Assembly: GCA_026387665.1 (NCBI GenBank)
Contig: JAPLLG010000012.1
Span: forward strand, 1 to 64,000
Direction: 5' to 3'
Origin: Nitrospirota bacterium
GTDB lineage: Bacteria > Nitrospirota > Nitrospiria > Nitrospirales > Nitrospiraceae
DNA: 64,000 bases
Part shown: one piece after another, positions 16,638-25,781 of the stretch
Layout of the letters: every line of letters begins with the position of its first letter
Position numbering within the stretch: the stretch's first letter is position 1
The notes under the pieces: generated by a model
Told to the model about the DNA's origin: nothing
The model's database searches: none
The model's input: only the letters and a program-made list of their open reading frames with translations
Made by a program: the position numbers and the translations under genes

Positions 16638-19045
16638 CGGATCGTCAGATATATAGGCAGTATCCGCCTCGTCAGCCACCGCGTCGCCGGTCGTGGCGCT
16701 GGTGGCAGGTCTCGCTCCTCAGCCTCGTTGCGGCGTTCCTAGGAGGGATGCTGGGCCTGGGTGGATTGGTCTGGCACCTTGCGAATGATCTTCCTCCATT
16801 AGATCAGTTGGAGACGTATCAGCCGAGTCTGGTCACGCAGGTCTATTCCAGCGATCAGCAGCGCATCGGTCAATTTTTCATTGAACGTCGCATCCAGACT
16901 CCTTTGGCGGAAATTCCCGAACGGTTCCGTCGTGCTGTCATCGCGGTCGAGGATGTTCGGTTTTTTGAACATCCCGGGCTCGATTACATCGGCATGCTCC
17001 GTGCGGCCTGGACGAACGTACGCCGAGGGGGGAAGGTTGAGGGGGCCAGCACGATTACCCAGCAGTTGGCTCGGTCGTTGTTCCTCTCGTCGGAACGCAC
17101 TTTCGACCGCAAGGTCCGCGAGTTGATTCTGGCTTATAAAATGGAGTTGGTGCTGACGAAGGATAAAATTCTTGAGCTGTATCTGAATCAGATTTATTTC
17201 GGGCAAGGCGCCTACGGGATCGCCTCGGCGTCCCAAACCTATTTCGGGAAAGACCTCTCGGCCCTCACGACGGCGGAAGCGGCATTTTTGGCAGGCCTTC
17301 CGAAATCCCCCAATAATTATTCGCCGTTTAAAGCCTACGAGCGAGCCAAAAAACGACAAGAGCATGTGCTGACCCGCATGGAAGAGGCAGGATTTTTGAC
17401 TGAAGCAGAGCGTGAAGAGGCGGCGGCGGAAACGTTGAATTTCAGGCGGCCAGGCGGAGAGCAGGCAGCGCCCTATTTTGTAGAGCATGTCCGGCAGTTG
17501 TTGGTCGCCAAGTACGGCGAGGCCCTGGTCTATAAAGGCGGGCTCAAGGTTTTTACGACATTGAATATGGAAATGCAGAAGGCTGCTGAAACGGCCTTTG
17601 CGGCCGGCTTGCGCGAATTGGATAAACGTCAAGGGTGGCGTGGTCCGCTTCGAACGGTCGATCCAGCCGTCCTGGCTCCCTCCGTTGTTGGGGTGACTGC
17701 CAGTCAAGCTTTGAAGACGGGGGACTATCGAGAGGCGGTCATTACGAAAGTGGCGAAGGATCATTTCCTAGCGCAGGTCGGTCCGGTGACCGCCAGGCTC
17801 GCCTTTGAAGATATGGCTTGGGCGAAGCGTCGGCTGACTGGGCCGGACACCGCGAAGGACGCCTTCGTCAATCCGAATCTCAAGCAGGTGCTGAAGCCGG
17901 GCGATGTTGTCGAGGTGATGGTGAAGAAGTTGGAGCGTGACGTTGTGCACGTTCAGCTGGAGCAGACGCCCCTCGTTGAGGGAGGGTTGATTGCGCTGGA
18001 GCCGGCTAAGGGCGCCATCAGGGCCATGGTTGGCGGATACGATTTCGGCCGCAGTGAGTACAATCGCGCCATCCAGGCCCATCGCCAGCCCGGGTCCGCC
18101 TTCAAGCCGATCATCTATGCGGCAGCTCTTAATCAGGGGATGAGCCCTGCGTCAATGATCCTTGATGCGCCGGTTGTCTACGAGCGAGAGCTCGAGGAAA
18201 AAACATGGAAGCCTGAAAACTATGGGCATAAGTTCCACGGCATGGTGAGTTTGCGGGAAGCGCTGGCCCATTCCTACAATCTCGCGACAGTTCGGCTGCT
18301 GGATAAGGTGGGGATCAGGAATGTGCTTGAGTTCGCCAAAACGGTCGGGATTACCAGCCCGCTGGCCGCAGATTTGTCGTTGGGGCTCGGTTCGTCCTCT
18401 GTGGGATTGCTGGAACTGACCTCCGTCTATTCGGTATTGCTCAATGAGGGGAACCGGGTGGAGCCCTACGCGATCGTGTCCGTGGAGGATAGCGCGGGAA
18501 AGGTGCTGGAGTTGGCGGAATCGCAAGCCTTGCCGGTGATCTCCAAGGAAACTGCCTACGGGATCACCAACATGATGGAAGATGTGATTCAGAAGGGGAC
18601 CGGTCAAGCGGCCAAATCTATTGGTCGGCCGATTGCCGGGAAGACCGGAACGACGAACGACTTCATCAATGCCTGGTTCATCGGCGGGGCGCCGAACTTG
18701 GTGGCGGGCGTGTATGTGGGCTTTGACGATGGCCGCCCGCTCGGCGAGACGGAATCGGGGGCTCATGCCGCGCTGCCGATTTGGATCAATTTCATGAAGG
18801 AGTCGCTCAAGCAGGTCCCTGTGATGGCTTTCACCGTTCCGGAAGGCGTCACGTTTGTGAATGTCGATCCTGCGACGGGGTTGCTCGATGGCGAACAGGA
18901 AGGCCAGACCGGCACAGTTGAACTCTTTATCAAGGGCAGCGAGCCGACCCAAGCGCCTCAGCGCCGGCTGGACCCGACGGACTTTTACAAAATGGACCAA
19001 ATCCCCGAGGGGGTACAAGAGCAGGCTGCTGAAAAAGTCCGCTAG
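16634..19045 (+). CDS. Class A penicillin-binding protein (PBP1A type)
   Basis: An 803-aa bifunctional peptidoglycan synthase anchored by one N-terminal TM (~24-48) after an Arg/Pro-rich cytoplasmic tail. The GT51 glycosyltransferase domain has catalytic Glu106 in EDVRFFEHPGLD, EGASTITQQLARS and the KILELYLNQIYFGQGAYGI motif. An OB-like insert (~340-450) precedes the transpeptidase domain: Ser488-x-x-Lys (GSAFK), Ser547-Tyr-Asn, Lys670-Thr-Gly. The last codons (EQAAEKVR, stop) are written by a half-copy of the dispersed repeat. The ribosome-binding site is weak. Confidence 0.95.
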   Translation: MTDRQIYRQYPPRQPPRRRSWRWWQVSLLSLVAAFLGGMLGLGGLVWHLANDLPPLDQLETYQPSLVTQVYSSDQQRIGQFFIERRIQTPLAEIPERFRRAVIAVEDVRFFEHPGLDYIGMLRAAWTNVRRGGKVEGASTITQQLARSLFLSSERTFDRKVRELILAYKMELVLTKDKILELYLNQIYFGQGAYGIASASQTYFGKDLSALTTAEAAFLAGLPKSPNNYSPFKAYERAKKRQEHVLTRMEEAGFLTEAEREEAAAETLNFRRPGGEQAAPYFVEHVRQLLVAKYGEALVYKGGLKVFTTLNMEMQKAAETAFAAGLRELDKRQGWRGPLRTVDPAVLAPSVVGVTASQALKTGDYREAVITKVAKDHFLAQVGPVTARLAFEDMAWAKRRLTGPDTAKDAFVNPNLKQVLKPGDVVEVMVKKLERDVVHVQLEQTPLVEGGLIALEPAKGAIRAMVGGYDFGRSEYNRAIQAHRQPGSAFKPIIYAAALNQGMSPASMILDAPVVYERELEEKTWKPENYGHKFHGMVSLREALAHSYNLATVRLLDKVGIRNVLEFAKTVGITSPLAADLSLGLGSSSVGLLELTSVYSVLLNEGNRVEPYAIVSVEDSAGKVLELAESQALPVISKETAYGITNMMEDVIQKGTGQAAKSIGRPIAGKTGTTNDFINAWFIGGAPNLVAGVYVGFDDGRPLGETESGAHAALPIWINFMKESLKQVPVMAFTVPEGVTFVNVDPATGLLDGEQEGQTGTVELFIKGSEPTQAPQRRLDPTDFYKMDQIPEGVQEQAAEKVR

Positions 19046-19046
19046 G
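19021..19046 (+). repeat. Half-copy of the dispersed repeat inside the PBP 3' end
   Basis: GCAGGCTGCTGAAAAAGTCC matches the left arm of the element at 355-380. It provides the last codons and the stop of the PBP gene. The right arm is missing. Confidence 0.7.
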
Positions 19047-19074
19047 TAGCAGGGTTCTTGGATTGCCCAGTGGA

Positions 19075-19287
19075 TTAGGATTTCGAGTCCTGATATTCCT
19101 CGTGCCAAGCCATCTGAATCGCTTCCAGAATCTTCTCGTTCGACTTCTTGCTATCGTCCTTGAAATCCGGAAGCGCCACGACCCAGGCATGCAGGTCGGT
19201 GAAGCGAACCGTGAGCGGGTCCGTCTCCGGATGCTCTTCAACTAAGCGAATGGCGATATCTTCTGTGTCGTTCCATTTCAGATCCAT
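19075..19287 (-). CDS. iscX: Iron-sulfur cluster assembly protein IscX
   Basis: A 70-aa acidic protein matching IscX/YfhJ: N-terminal LKWNDTEDIAIRL, then TDPLTVRFTDLHAWVVALPDF and SNEKILEAIQMAW. IscX binds IscS and Fe(II) and tunes cluster assembly. It is the last gene of the isc operon, 54 bp after hscA, in the usual end position. Confidence 0.93.
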   Translation of the reverse strand: MDLKWNDTEDIAIRLVEEHPETDPLTVRFTDLHAWVVALPDFKDDSKKSNEKILEAIQMAWHEEYQDSKS

Positions 19288-19341
19288 CTGAACTCCTTCG
19301 TCGTTCGTGAAGCGCTGCGAAACAGGCTTTCCGAGGCCGCG

Positions 19342-21162
19342 TCACGTTAGGTCCGAGACCTTCTTGCCCTGGAGCCCTCGTGTGAGCGAATCGTTCAGCA
19401 TAGCGACGGTCAGGCGCTGCGCCGATCGTTCGAGGTCGGCCATGCGCGCGCGGATGGCGCGGAGATCGTTACCCTCCCTTGCGGCTGCCAGGGCCGAGAG
19501 GGCCGCTTGAATGGCCGTGACCTCTTCCGGGGCGACAAGCTGACGCCCTTCGCTCAGGGACTTCTCCGTCGTCGTGATCAAGGCGCCGGCCTCGAGCCTC
19601 GTCTCGATCAATTTGCGGGCACTGACGTCCTCTGCTGCAAACTTGAACGAATCCTCGATCATCTGCTCCACTTCGCGGTCGGATAACCCATATGAGGGTT
19701 TCACCTCGATGGACTGGCTCTGTCCGGTTCGCATGTCGCTGGCCTTCACGTTCAAGATCCCATTGGCGTCGATAAGGAACGTGACTTCGATGCGCGGCAC
19801 GCCGGCCGGGAGCGGGGGCACTTTTAGGCGAAATTTTGCCAGGCTGCGATTGTCGTTCGCCAGTTCTCGTTCCCCTTGGAGGATGTGGATATCCACGCCG
19901 GTCTGCCCATCGACATAGGTGGTGAACATTTCTTTCGCGCTTGCCGGGATGGTCGTGTTCCGGCGAATCAAGCTGCTCATTACGCCGCCCATGGTTTCGA
20001 TGCCGAGCGAGAGAGGCGTGACGTCGAGCAAGAGCATGTCCGTCGTGCCGCCGCTGAGGATGTCCGCTTGCACGGCTGCGCCCAGGGCCACGACTTCATC
20101 CGGATTGATCTCACAATGGGGGGTCTTCCCGAACAACTCCTGAACCCGTTGCCGCACGAGCGGCATGCGGGTGGAGCCCCCGACCAGCACGATTTCGTCG
20201 ATCGCGTCCGGAGTGAGCCCCGCGTCTTTCAGGGCCATCCGGCAGGGGGCCAGGGTCCGTTCGATAATTCCCATGGTCAAAGTTTCGAGTTGGTCCCGCG
20301 TCAATTCTCGCGTGAAGCGGCCCTTGTTGTCTGGCAGCTCGACCGACACCTGTATTTTCAGTTCGTCGGACAGTTGGATTTTGGCCCGTTCCGCCTCGAG
20401 CCGGATCGTTTGCATATGGTCCGGGTAGGCACTGAGGTCGATTCCATGCTGGCTGCGAATGTCTGCCAGGAAGAGGTTGGCAATCTCACGGTCTAGATCG
20501 TCTCCGCCTAGGTGGGTGTCGCCGTTCGTAGCCAACACTTCGAAGATGCCGTTTTTAAGTTTGAGGATGGAGATGTCGAAAGTACCCCCGCCGAAGTCGT
20601 AGACGGCGATCGTGCCCTGCGTTTTTTCTTGCAGTCCGTAGGCGAGCGAGGCGGCGGTCGGTTCGTTGATAATTCGTAACACGTCCAGCCCGGCGATCAT
20701 GCCGGCGTCTTTCGTGGCTTGGCGTTGGCTATCGTTGAAGTAGGCTGGGACGGTGATGACGGCTTTCGTGATGCTTTCGCCGAGATGTTCTTCCGCCCGC
20801 TGTTTCAGCTCTTTTAAAATCATCGCCGAAATTTGCGGGGGCGAATAGGATTTTTCGCCGAGCTTGATCCGGATCACGCCGCCTTGCTCGGTGAGCGAGT
20901 AGGGGAAGTAGGCCAGTTCGCCCTGTACATCCTCAAGGGCCTTTCCCATGAAGCGCTTCACGGAGTAGACCGTCCGCTCGGGATTGCGGGTCAGGTGTTC
21001 CTTCGCCGGGTCGCCGACGATCAGGCCATTGTCAGTCATGGCCACGACGGAGGGCACCATCGTACGCTCGTTCCGTCCTGGAATGATGCAGGGGTGGCCC
21101 TCTTTCATATAGGCCACGAGCGAATTCGTGGTGCCGAGATCGATGCCGACGATGCGTGACAT
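19342..21162 (-). CDS. hscA: Fe-S biogenesis Hsp70 chaperone HscA
   Basis: A 606-aa Hsp70 that uses ATP to help transfer clusters from IscU. The nucleotide-binding domain starts with VGIDLGTTNSLVAY and has VITVPAYFNDSQRQATKDAGMIAGL, NEPTAASLAYG, VYDFGGGTFDISIL and VLVGGSTRMPLVR. The substrate-binding domain has DVTPLSLGIETMGGVMSSLIRRNTTIP. It is short for DnaK and lacks the acidic EEVD-like tail, as HscA does. Its neighbours hscB and iscX settle the assignment. Six bp separate it from hscB. Confidence 0.95.
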   Translation of the reverse strand: MSRIVGIDLGTTNSLVAYMKEGHPCIIPGRNERTMVPSVVAMTDNGLIVGDPAKEHLTRNPERTVYSVKRFMGKALEDVQGELAYFPYSLTEQGGVIRIKLGEKSYSPPQISAMILKELKQRAEEHLGESITKAVITVPAYFNDSQRQATKDAGMIAGLDVLRIINEPTAASLAYGLQEKTQGTIAVYDFGGGTFDISILKLKNGIFEVLATNGDTHLGGDDLDREIANLFLADIRSQHGIDLSAYPDHMQTIRLEAERAKIQLSDELKIQVSVELPDNKGRFTRELTRDQLETLTMGIIERTLAPCRMALKDAGLTPDAIDEIVLVGGSTRMPLVRQRVQELFGKTPHCEINPDEVVALGAAVQADILSGGTTDMLLLDVTPLSLGIETMGGVMSSLIRRNTTIPASAKEMFTTYVDGQTGVDIHILQGERELANDNRSLAKFRLKVPPLPAGVPRIEVTFLIDANGILNVKASDMRTGQSQSIEVKPSYGLSDREVEQMIEDSFKFAAEDVSARKLIETRLEAGALITTTEKSLSEGRQLVAPEEVTAIQAALSALAAAREGNDLRAIRARMADLERSAQRLTVAMLNDSLTRGLQGKKVSDLT

Positions 21163-21167
21163 GGTGG

Positions 21168-21908
21168 TTATCCGATGGTTGCGACGAGGTCGTTGACGAT
21201 GCTCTTGACGTAGGTGCGGTTGGAGAGGATCTCTCGCATCTGCTTCAGCAGACGGTCCCGTTCGGCACGGGCGTGGCTAGTTGCGTCGCCTTGATTCTGG
21301 AGCGCATCCCAGTCGGTGAAGAGTTGCTGGAGGCTGCTCTCCATGTCCTGTTTGCGCTGCTCCAGGGTCAGTTGTTCCGCTTGGAGTTTGGCGCGAAGCT
21401 GTTGCCCTGTTCCCGATGTGGGGTCGGCGGCCCGGTATTCGTTCAGCGTGTCTTGGAGTTCAAGGATTTCCTCGAAGAGGTCGGCCGGAGGCGAGTTCCG
21501 GATCTCCTTCACGGCCCCCGCTTCCAGGTCGAGCAGATATTCGGCCCGCTGAATCGGATCGCGGAGGGTGCGATAGGCCGAATTGAGCGTGGCAGAGTTG
21601 CCCAGGCTGATGGTCTGTTCCGTCTCGCTTTTGTTCTGATAGAAGTCCGGATGGAAGGCGCGGCTGAGTTCGTAAAACTTGGCTTCCAGCTTGCTTTGGT
21701 CGATGGTGAGACGGCGAGGAAATCCGAAGCAGGTGAAGTAGTCGGTTTCTTTCGACACAGGCTGGACCTTGACGCAGCGGTCGCAGAAGTATTCTCCGGA
21801 CACCTCCGATTGACAGTGCCAGCACATGCTCCTGGCCATCTGTAGCTCACGAGGGTTTGAGCTGTGAGTGTGGTGATGGTCCATCCCGTTACCTCTGTTG
21901 TCGTTCAT
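21168..21908 (-). CDS. hscB: Fe-S co-chaperone HscB with N-terminal Cys4 motif
   Basis: A 246-aa J-protein for HscA. The J-domain (~65-130) has YFTCFGFPRRLTIDQSKLEAKFYELSRAFHPDFY with the HPD motif. The C-terminal coiled-coil (~150-240) binds IscU. Residues ~28-46 hold CWHC-x9-CDRC, a zinc-ribbon-like motif absent from E. coli HscB but known in eukaryotic HSC20. The ATG at 21908 overlaps the iscA stop by one base (TAATG). A second Met at 21884 has AGAGGT upstream and is a fair alternative. Confidence 0.93.
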   Translation of the reverse strand: MNDNRGNGMDHHHTHSSNPRELQMARSMCWHCQSEVSGEYFCDRCVKVQPVSKETDYFTCFGFPRRLTIDQSKLEAKFYELSRAFHPDFYQNKSETEQTISLGNSATLNSAYRTLRDPIQRAEYLLDLEAGAVKEIRNSPPADLFEEILELQDTLNEYRAADPTSGTGQQLRAKLQAEQLTLEQRKQDMESSLQQLFTDWDALQNQGDATSHARAERDRLLKQMREILSNRTYVKSIVNDLVATIG

Positions 21909-22264
21909 TACGCCGAGAAGGACTCTCCGCAGCCGCACGTTTTGTCGGCGTTCGGATTGACGAACTTGAAATTGCCGCCCAGCAGGTCTTTCTGGAAGTC
22001 CAGCTGTGTGCCTTGCAGATAAATGGCGCTCTTGGCGTCGACAATAACTTTGACCCCGTCGATGTCATGGATCTGGTCATGGGGCCCGATCTTTTCGTCG
22101 AAGTTGATCGTGTAGCTGAGGCCTGAGCAGCCGCCGCCCTTCACGCCGAGACGGAGCCCGCCTTCAGTGAGGCCCTGCACGTTGATGAGGCGTTTGACTT
22201 CCTTGAGCGCCGCCTCGCTGAGCGTAATCACTGGAGCCTGGGTTTCTGCGTTGGTTGTGTCCAT
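21908..22264 (-). CDS. iscA: A-type iron-sulfur carrier IscA
   Basis: A 118-aa HesB/IscA protein that accepts or delivers iron and clusters. The three ligand cysteines are in GGGCSGLSY and the C-terminal CGCGESF motif. Conserved EAALKEVKRLI, GGLRLGVKGGGCSGLSYTINFDE and IDGVKVIVDAKSAIYLQGTQLDF are visible. ATG 22264 has GGGAG upstream. Any longer frame would run into iscU. Confidence 0.95.
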   Translation of the reverse strand: MDTTNAETQAPVITLSEAALKEVKRLINVQGLTEGGLRLGVKGGGCSGLSYTINFDEKIGPHDQIHDIDGVKVIVDAKSAIYLQGTQLDFQKDLLGGNFKFVNPNADKTCGCGESFSA

Positions 22265-22284
22265 GGTGCGCTCCCTTTCTGACG

Positions 22285-22683
22285 TTACTTCGCGTCGGTC
22301 GCGGGTCCGTCGGCTTTCTTCTGGTAGTCTGCGAGGGCGGCTTTGATCGCATCCTCGGCGAGCACGGAGCAATGGATCTTCACCGGTGGCAGGTTCAGCT
22401 CCTGCACGATGTCGGTATTCTTGATCTTCTGGGCTTCCTCGATGGTCTTGCCCTTCAGCCACTCGGTGGCGAGGCTGGAGCTGGCGATGGCGGATCCGCA
22501 GCCGAAGGTCTTGAACTTCGCGTCCACGATCATATCGTTCTGCACCTTAATCTGAAGCTTCATCACGTCGCCGCACTCCGGGGCTCCGACCATGCCGGTG
22601 CCGACCCCTTCCTCATCCTTCTTGAAGCTCCCCATGTTGCGGGGGTTATTGAAATGATCGACGACTTTGTCACTGTAGGCCAT
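22285..22683 (-). CDS. iscU: Iron-sulfur cluster scaffold IscU
   Basis: A 132-aa scaffold on which IscS-derived sulfur and iron are assembled. It has the three invariant cysteines (PECGD ~37, FGCGSA ~63, HCSVLAEDAI ~106), the catalytic-type Asp after the first Cys, and the LPPVK motif recognised by HscA. Opens with the typical AYSDKVVDHFNNPRNMG. Located between iscS and iscA. Confidence 0.97.
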   Translation of the reverse strand: MAYSDKVVDHFNNPRNMGSFKKDEEGVGTGMVGAPECGDVMKLQIKVQNDMIVDAKFKTFGCGSAIASSSLATEWLKGKTIEEAQKIKNTDIVQELNLPPVKIHCSVLAEDAIKAALADYQKKADGPATDAK

Positions 22684-22710
22684 GATGCATCCTCCTCTTG
22701 CCTGCCCTGG

Positions 22711-23928
22711 TTAGTGGGCCGCCCATTGGACCGATTTTAAATCGACGCCTTCTTTTGCCATCTCGTACAGCGGGGACATTTCGCGCAACTTGGTGACGAT
22801 TTCAATCACCTTTGTGATCGTATAGTCGATTTCGTCGTCCGTGTTGAAACGGCCCAAACCGAAGCGGATCGAGGAATGCGCCAGTTCCGTTCCGACTCCC
22901 AGGGCGCGGAGCACGTAGGAGGGCTCCAATGTGGCCGAGGTGCAGGCCGAGCCGGACGAGAGGGCGATATCCTTCATCCCCATCAGCAACGATTCGCCTT
23001 CCACGTAGGCAAAGGAGATATTGAGGTTGCCGGGGAGCCGGTTGGTCGGATGGCCGTTCAGATAGCTTTCCTCGAGAGCCTTCATAATGCTGGTCTCCAG
23101 CCGGTCGCGCATCGCGATCAACCGGGCCGTTTCCTGGACCATCTCCTGCTCGCAGAGTTCGCAGGCCTTCCCGAATCCCACGATCAAGGGCACAGGAAGC
23201 GTGCCGGAGCGCATGCCTCGCTCATGTCCGCCTCCGTCCATTTGTGCCACGATGCGAACCCGCGGATTCTTTTTTCTCACGTAGAGAGCCCCGACCCCCT
23301 TGGGTCCGTATAGCTTATGGGCCGAGAAGGACATCAGATCGATGCCCATCTCCTGCACATCGACCGGGATCTTGCCGACGCCCTGCGTGGCGTCGCAGTG
23401 AAAGAGGATGCCCTTCTCCTTAGCGATCTTGCCGATTTCTTTGACGGGGTTGATCGTGCCGATTTCATTGTTCGCCAGCATGATGGAGATGAGGATCGTC
23501 TTCTCTGTGATCGCATTGCGCACATCTTCGGGATTCACCATGCCGAATTTATCGACGGCGAGGCAGGTGACCGTCGCTTTGCCCTTGCCTTCCAACGCTT
23601 TGACTGTGTCGAGCACGGCGCGATGTTCGGTGGAGGAGGTAATGATGTGGGTGCCCTTCTCCCCGTACATCTCCAGCACGCCCTTGATCGCGAGGTTGTC
23701 CGATTCGGTGGCGCCGCTGGTGAAGACGATTTCTTTCGGGTCGGCCTTGATCAGCTTCGCGATCTGCTTCCTGGCGTTTTCGACGGCTTCCTCCGCGGCC
23801 CACCCGAAGGCGTGGTTCCGGCTGGCCGCGTTCCCGAACTTCTCGACGAAGTAGGGGAGCATGGTCTCCAGGACGCGGGGATCCATCGGGGTGGTGGAGT
23901 GGTTGTCTAAGAAAATCGGCAATTTCAT
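22711..23928 (-). CDS. iscS: Cysteine desulfurase IscS
   Basis: A 405-aa PLP enzyme producing persulfide sulfur from cysteine. It shows [37 protein letters not shown], the PLP-lysine region [20 protein letters not shown], and the active-site Cys loop [21 protein letters not shown]. Length and motifs are the group I (IscS) type. Its ATG overlaps the iscR stop by 4 nt, so the regulator and enzyme are translationally coupled. Confidence 0.97.
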   Translation of the reverse strand: MKLPIFLDNHSTTPMDPRVLETMLPYFVEKFGNAASRNHAFGWAAEEAVENARKQIAKLIKADPKEIVFTSGATESDNLAIKGVLEMYGEKGTHIITSSTEHRAVLDTVKALEGKGKATVTCLAVDKFGMVNPEDVRNAITEKTILISIMLANNEIGTINPVKEIGKIAKEKGILFHCDATQGVGKIPVDVQEMGIDLMSFSAHKLYGPKGVGALYVRKKNPRVRIVAQMDGGGHERGMRSGTLPVPLIVGFGKACELCEQEMVQETARLIAMRDRLETSIMKALEESYLNGHPTNRLPGNLNISFAYVEGESLLMGMKDIALSSGSACTSATLEPSYVLRALGVGTELAHSSIRFGLGRFNTDDEIDYTITKVIEIVTKLREMSPLYEMAKEGVDLKSVQWAAH

Positions 23929-24398
23929 CGTGCAACTCCTTGTGCCGCGGAAGACTGAATCGTAATGAGGGGTGTGCCACCCATCATGTCTTGCAGGGTC
24001 ATGTTATTGAGCAATTGGGCGATGCTGTCCTGAACCTTCAACAGCGGTGTGCGGATATTGCAATTGTCCCGCTGCATGCAGAAGTCGCCATCCTTCTCGT
24101 GCGAACAATCGGTGATACCCAATGGCCCTTCGATGCTTTCGAGAATTTGCGCGATCGTAATTTTATCTGCGCGCCGCGCCAGCACATACCCGCCTTTCGG
24201 GCCATTGTGGCTTTCGATCAGCGCGTTCTTGGCCAGGGTCTGGAGCACTTTGGCCAGGAGTTCGAGGGGAATGTTATATTCCTCCGCGATTTCCTTCGTA
24301 TTCACGACGCGGCCCGGCATCACGTCGCCGAACTGGGCGGCTGCGATGTGTTGAAGAGCCATGAGGGCGTAGTCTGCTTTTTTTGAAATTTTCAACAT
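23925..24398 (-). CDS. iscR: Rrf2-family iron-sulfur regulator IscR
   Basis: A 157-aa transcription factor. The winged helix opens with [19 protein letters not shown], followed by [43 protein letters not shown]. The cluster-binding cysteines lie in [20 protein letters not shown]. IscR with a [2Fe-2S] cluster classically represses its own isc operon. ATG 24398 is chosen because the Rrf2 domain starts there. Palindromes just upstream are the likely operators. Confidence 0.95.
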   Translation of the reverse strand: MLKISKKADYALMALQHIAAAQFGDVMPGRVVNTKEIAEEYNIPLELLAKVLQTLAKNALIESHNGPKGGYVLARRADKITIAQILESIEGPLGITDCSHEKDGDFCMQRDNCNIRTPLLKVQDSIAQLLNNMTLQDMMGGTPLITIQSSAAQGVAR

Positions 24399-24419
24399 TG
24401 CTATTGCCGATCTCCAGGG

Positions 24420-24456
24420 TCGGAGACTATAATGATCTCCGATCAATAAGGTCGGA
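24420..24456. promoter_or_regulatory. Candidate IscR operator(s) in the iscR-fdx intergenic region
   Basis: TCGGAGA (24420-24426), a 9-nt spacer and TCTCCGA (24436-24442) form a perfect inverted repeat. TCCGA/TCGGA (24438-24442, 24452-24456) form a second overlapping one. They lie 22-58 nt upstream of the iscR ATG, and a TATAGT-like -10 on the minus strand falls within the spacer. The divergent ferredoxin gene could be controlled from the same sites. Confidence 0.6.
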
Positions 24457-24532
24457 TTAAGGATAGCACGCAGGTTTCTGGCCTGTCAACAATAGGAACG
24501 AAGACTGAATTTGGCCTCGAAAGGAACGGTAT

Positions 24533-24949
24533 ATGGGCGGAACCAATCCCTATATTGAAAAAGCTAACTATGAGCTGCCTCAGCGAGCCTATAGCGTCAC
24601 CTTTGTCGCTCCCGATGGAGTGACGACGAAGGTTTTGGTCGATCCAGCCAAGATCCCCTACGGCCCGACAGGGCTTCCGGGAAGTCTCCTGGATGTGGCG
24701 ATGGGTAGCGGGGTGGCATTGGAACATGTCTGCGGGGGGGTCTGCGCCTGTTCGACCTGCCACATCATCGTGAAGCAGGGGCTGGAGAGCTGTAGTGAAG
24801 GGACGGACGATGAGTTCGACCAGTTAGAGAAGGCGCCGCTCACCACGTTGCAGTCACGGCTCGGCTGCCAATGTGTGCCGAACGGTACGAAAGATATCGT
24901 GGTTGAGATCCCGGCTGTGAACAAGAACCTCGTGAAGGAAGGGCACTAG
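24533..24949 (+). CDS. fdx: ISC-type [2Fe-2S] ferredoxin
   Basis: A 138-aa adrenodoxin-like ferredoxin. The four ligand cysteines are C-x5-C-x2-C (CGGVCACSTC, ~residues 66-75) and a distal Cys in RLGCQC. Conserved GVALEHVCGGVCACSTCHIIVKQG and DEFDQLEKAPLTTLQSRLGCQ are visible. It probably supplies electrons for cluster assembly. AAGGA precedes the ATG. Unlike many isc operons, fdx is not inside the operon but divergent from iscR, sharing its operator region. Confidence 0.92.
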   Translation: MGGTNPYIEKANYELPQRAYSVTFVAPDGVTTKVLVDPAKIPYGPTGLPGSLLDVAMGSGVALEHVCGGVCACSTCHIIVKQGLESCSEGTDDEFDQLEKAPLTTLQSRLGCQCVPNGTKDIVVEIPAVNKNLVKEGH

Positions 24950-25650
24950 TCGTAGGCTTCAGTTTTCACTTCTTTCCGCTCGTATCCCGTTTCCATAAGA
25001 TAGGCTCTCAATGGCCGCACGAATCCCTTCACCCCGCTGAGGAATGGCGTCATTTTCTGTTTGCCTGCGACGAGGGGGCGCAGGACGGTCAGCGTCGCTT
25101 CGACCACTTCCTCGTCTGTCCCCTTCAGCACCATCGGTATATATCGGAATGAGGGTTGCTGTGCGGCTAAGGCCTGCAGTTCAGCGTGGTAGAGCCGTTC
25201 ACTCTCAGCCGGACCGACCGCAATCAAGGTGGTGGCCGGTAGCAGGCCTGCTATCGCCAACTGCTTCAACATGCAGCGGATCGGCACGATGCCGGTGTAG
25301 CGACTGACGAGGAGCAGTTCTCGATCGAGGGAGGGGGGCAGTGAGAAGTTCCCATAGGGGCCGGACAGCAGGAGCTCATCGCCCGGCTTGAGCCCGTAGA
25401 GATAGTTCGAGCCGGTTCCATCAGGAACTCGATCGAAGACCAGGGTCAGTTGCCCTGCCTGGGAAGGGGGCTCTGCCAACGAATAGGCGCGATTGAGGGG
25501 AGGTTTGATGCCGACAGGGAGTTGCATGGAGACCCACTGACCTGGCTGGAAGAGGATCTTCTGAGTTTTGGGGAGCAGAACCAATTGACGAACGTGGGGC
25601 GTGAGATCCATGACCGAGAGGACCGTTGCCGGTTGTGTAGGTTCCGCCAT
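24946..25650 (-). CDS. Flavin/NAD(P) oxidoreductase of the ferredoxin-reductase family
   Basis: A 234-aa FNR-superfamily protein. FAD-binding barrel motifs: FQPGQWVSMQLP and NRAYSLAEPP (the RxYS flavin motif), then YLYGLKPGDELLLSGPYGNF. The NAD(P)-binding half has LLLVSRYTGIVPIRCMLKQL (a GTGxxP-like turn with Tyr-Thr-Gly-Ile-Val-Pro) and SGVKGFVRPLRAYLME. No Fe-S domain is fused. It ends tail-to-tail with fdx, the two TAG stops sharing one CTAG, so a ferredoxin-reductase role for the neighbour is plausible but inferred. Confidence 0.8.
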   Translation of the reverse strand: MAEPTQPATVLSVMDLTPHVRQLVLLPKTQKILFQPGQWVSMQLPVGIKPPLNRAYSLAEPPSQAGQLTLVFDRVPDGTGSNYLYGLKPGDELLLSGPYGNFSLPPSLDRELLLVSRYTGIVPIRCMLKQLAIAGLLPATTLIAVGPAESERLYHAELQALAAQQPSFRYIPMVLKGTDEEVVEATLTVLRPLVAGKQKMTPFLSGVKGFVRPLRAYLMETGYERKEVKTEAYD

Positions 25651-25781
25651 GACGATCTCCTCCCTATTCTCTTATCAGATGACCGCTCCGGATGAAAGGG
25701 CGCGCCACAAGCGATTCTGTACAAGACTTTTCACCCCATGCTATAGATACCGACCGTTCCGCAACGATATAGGATTATTCG

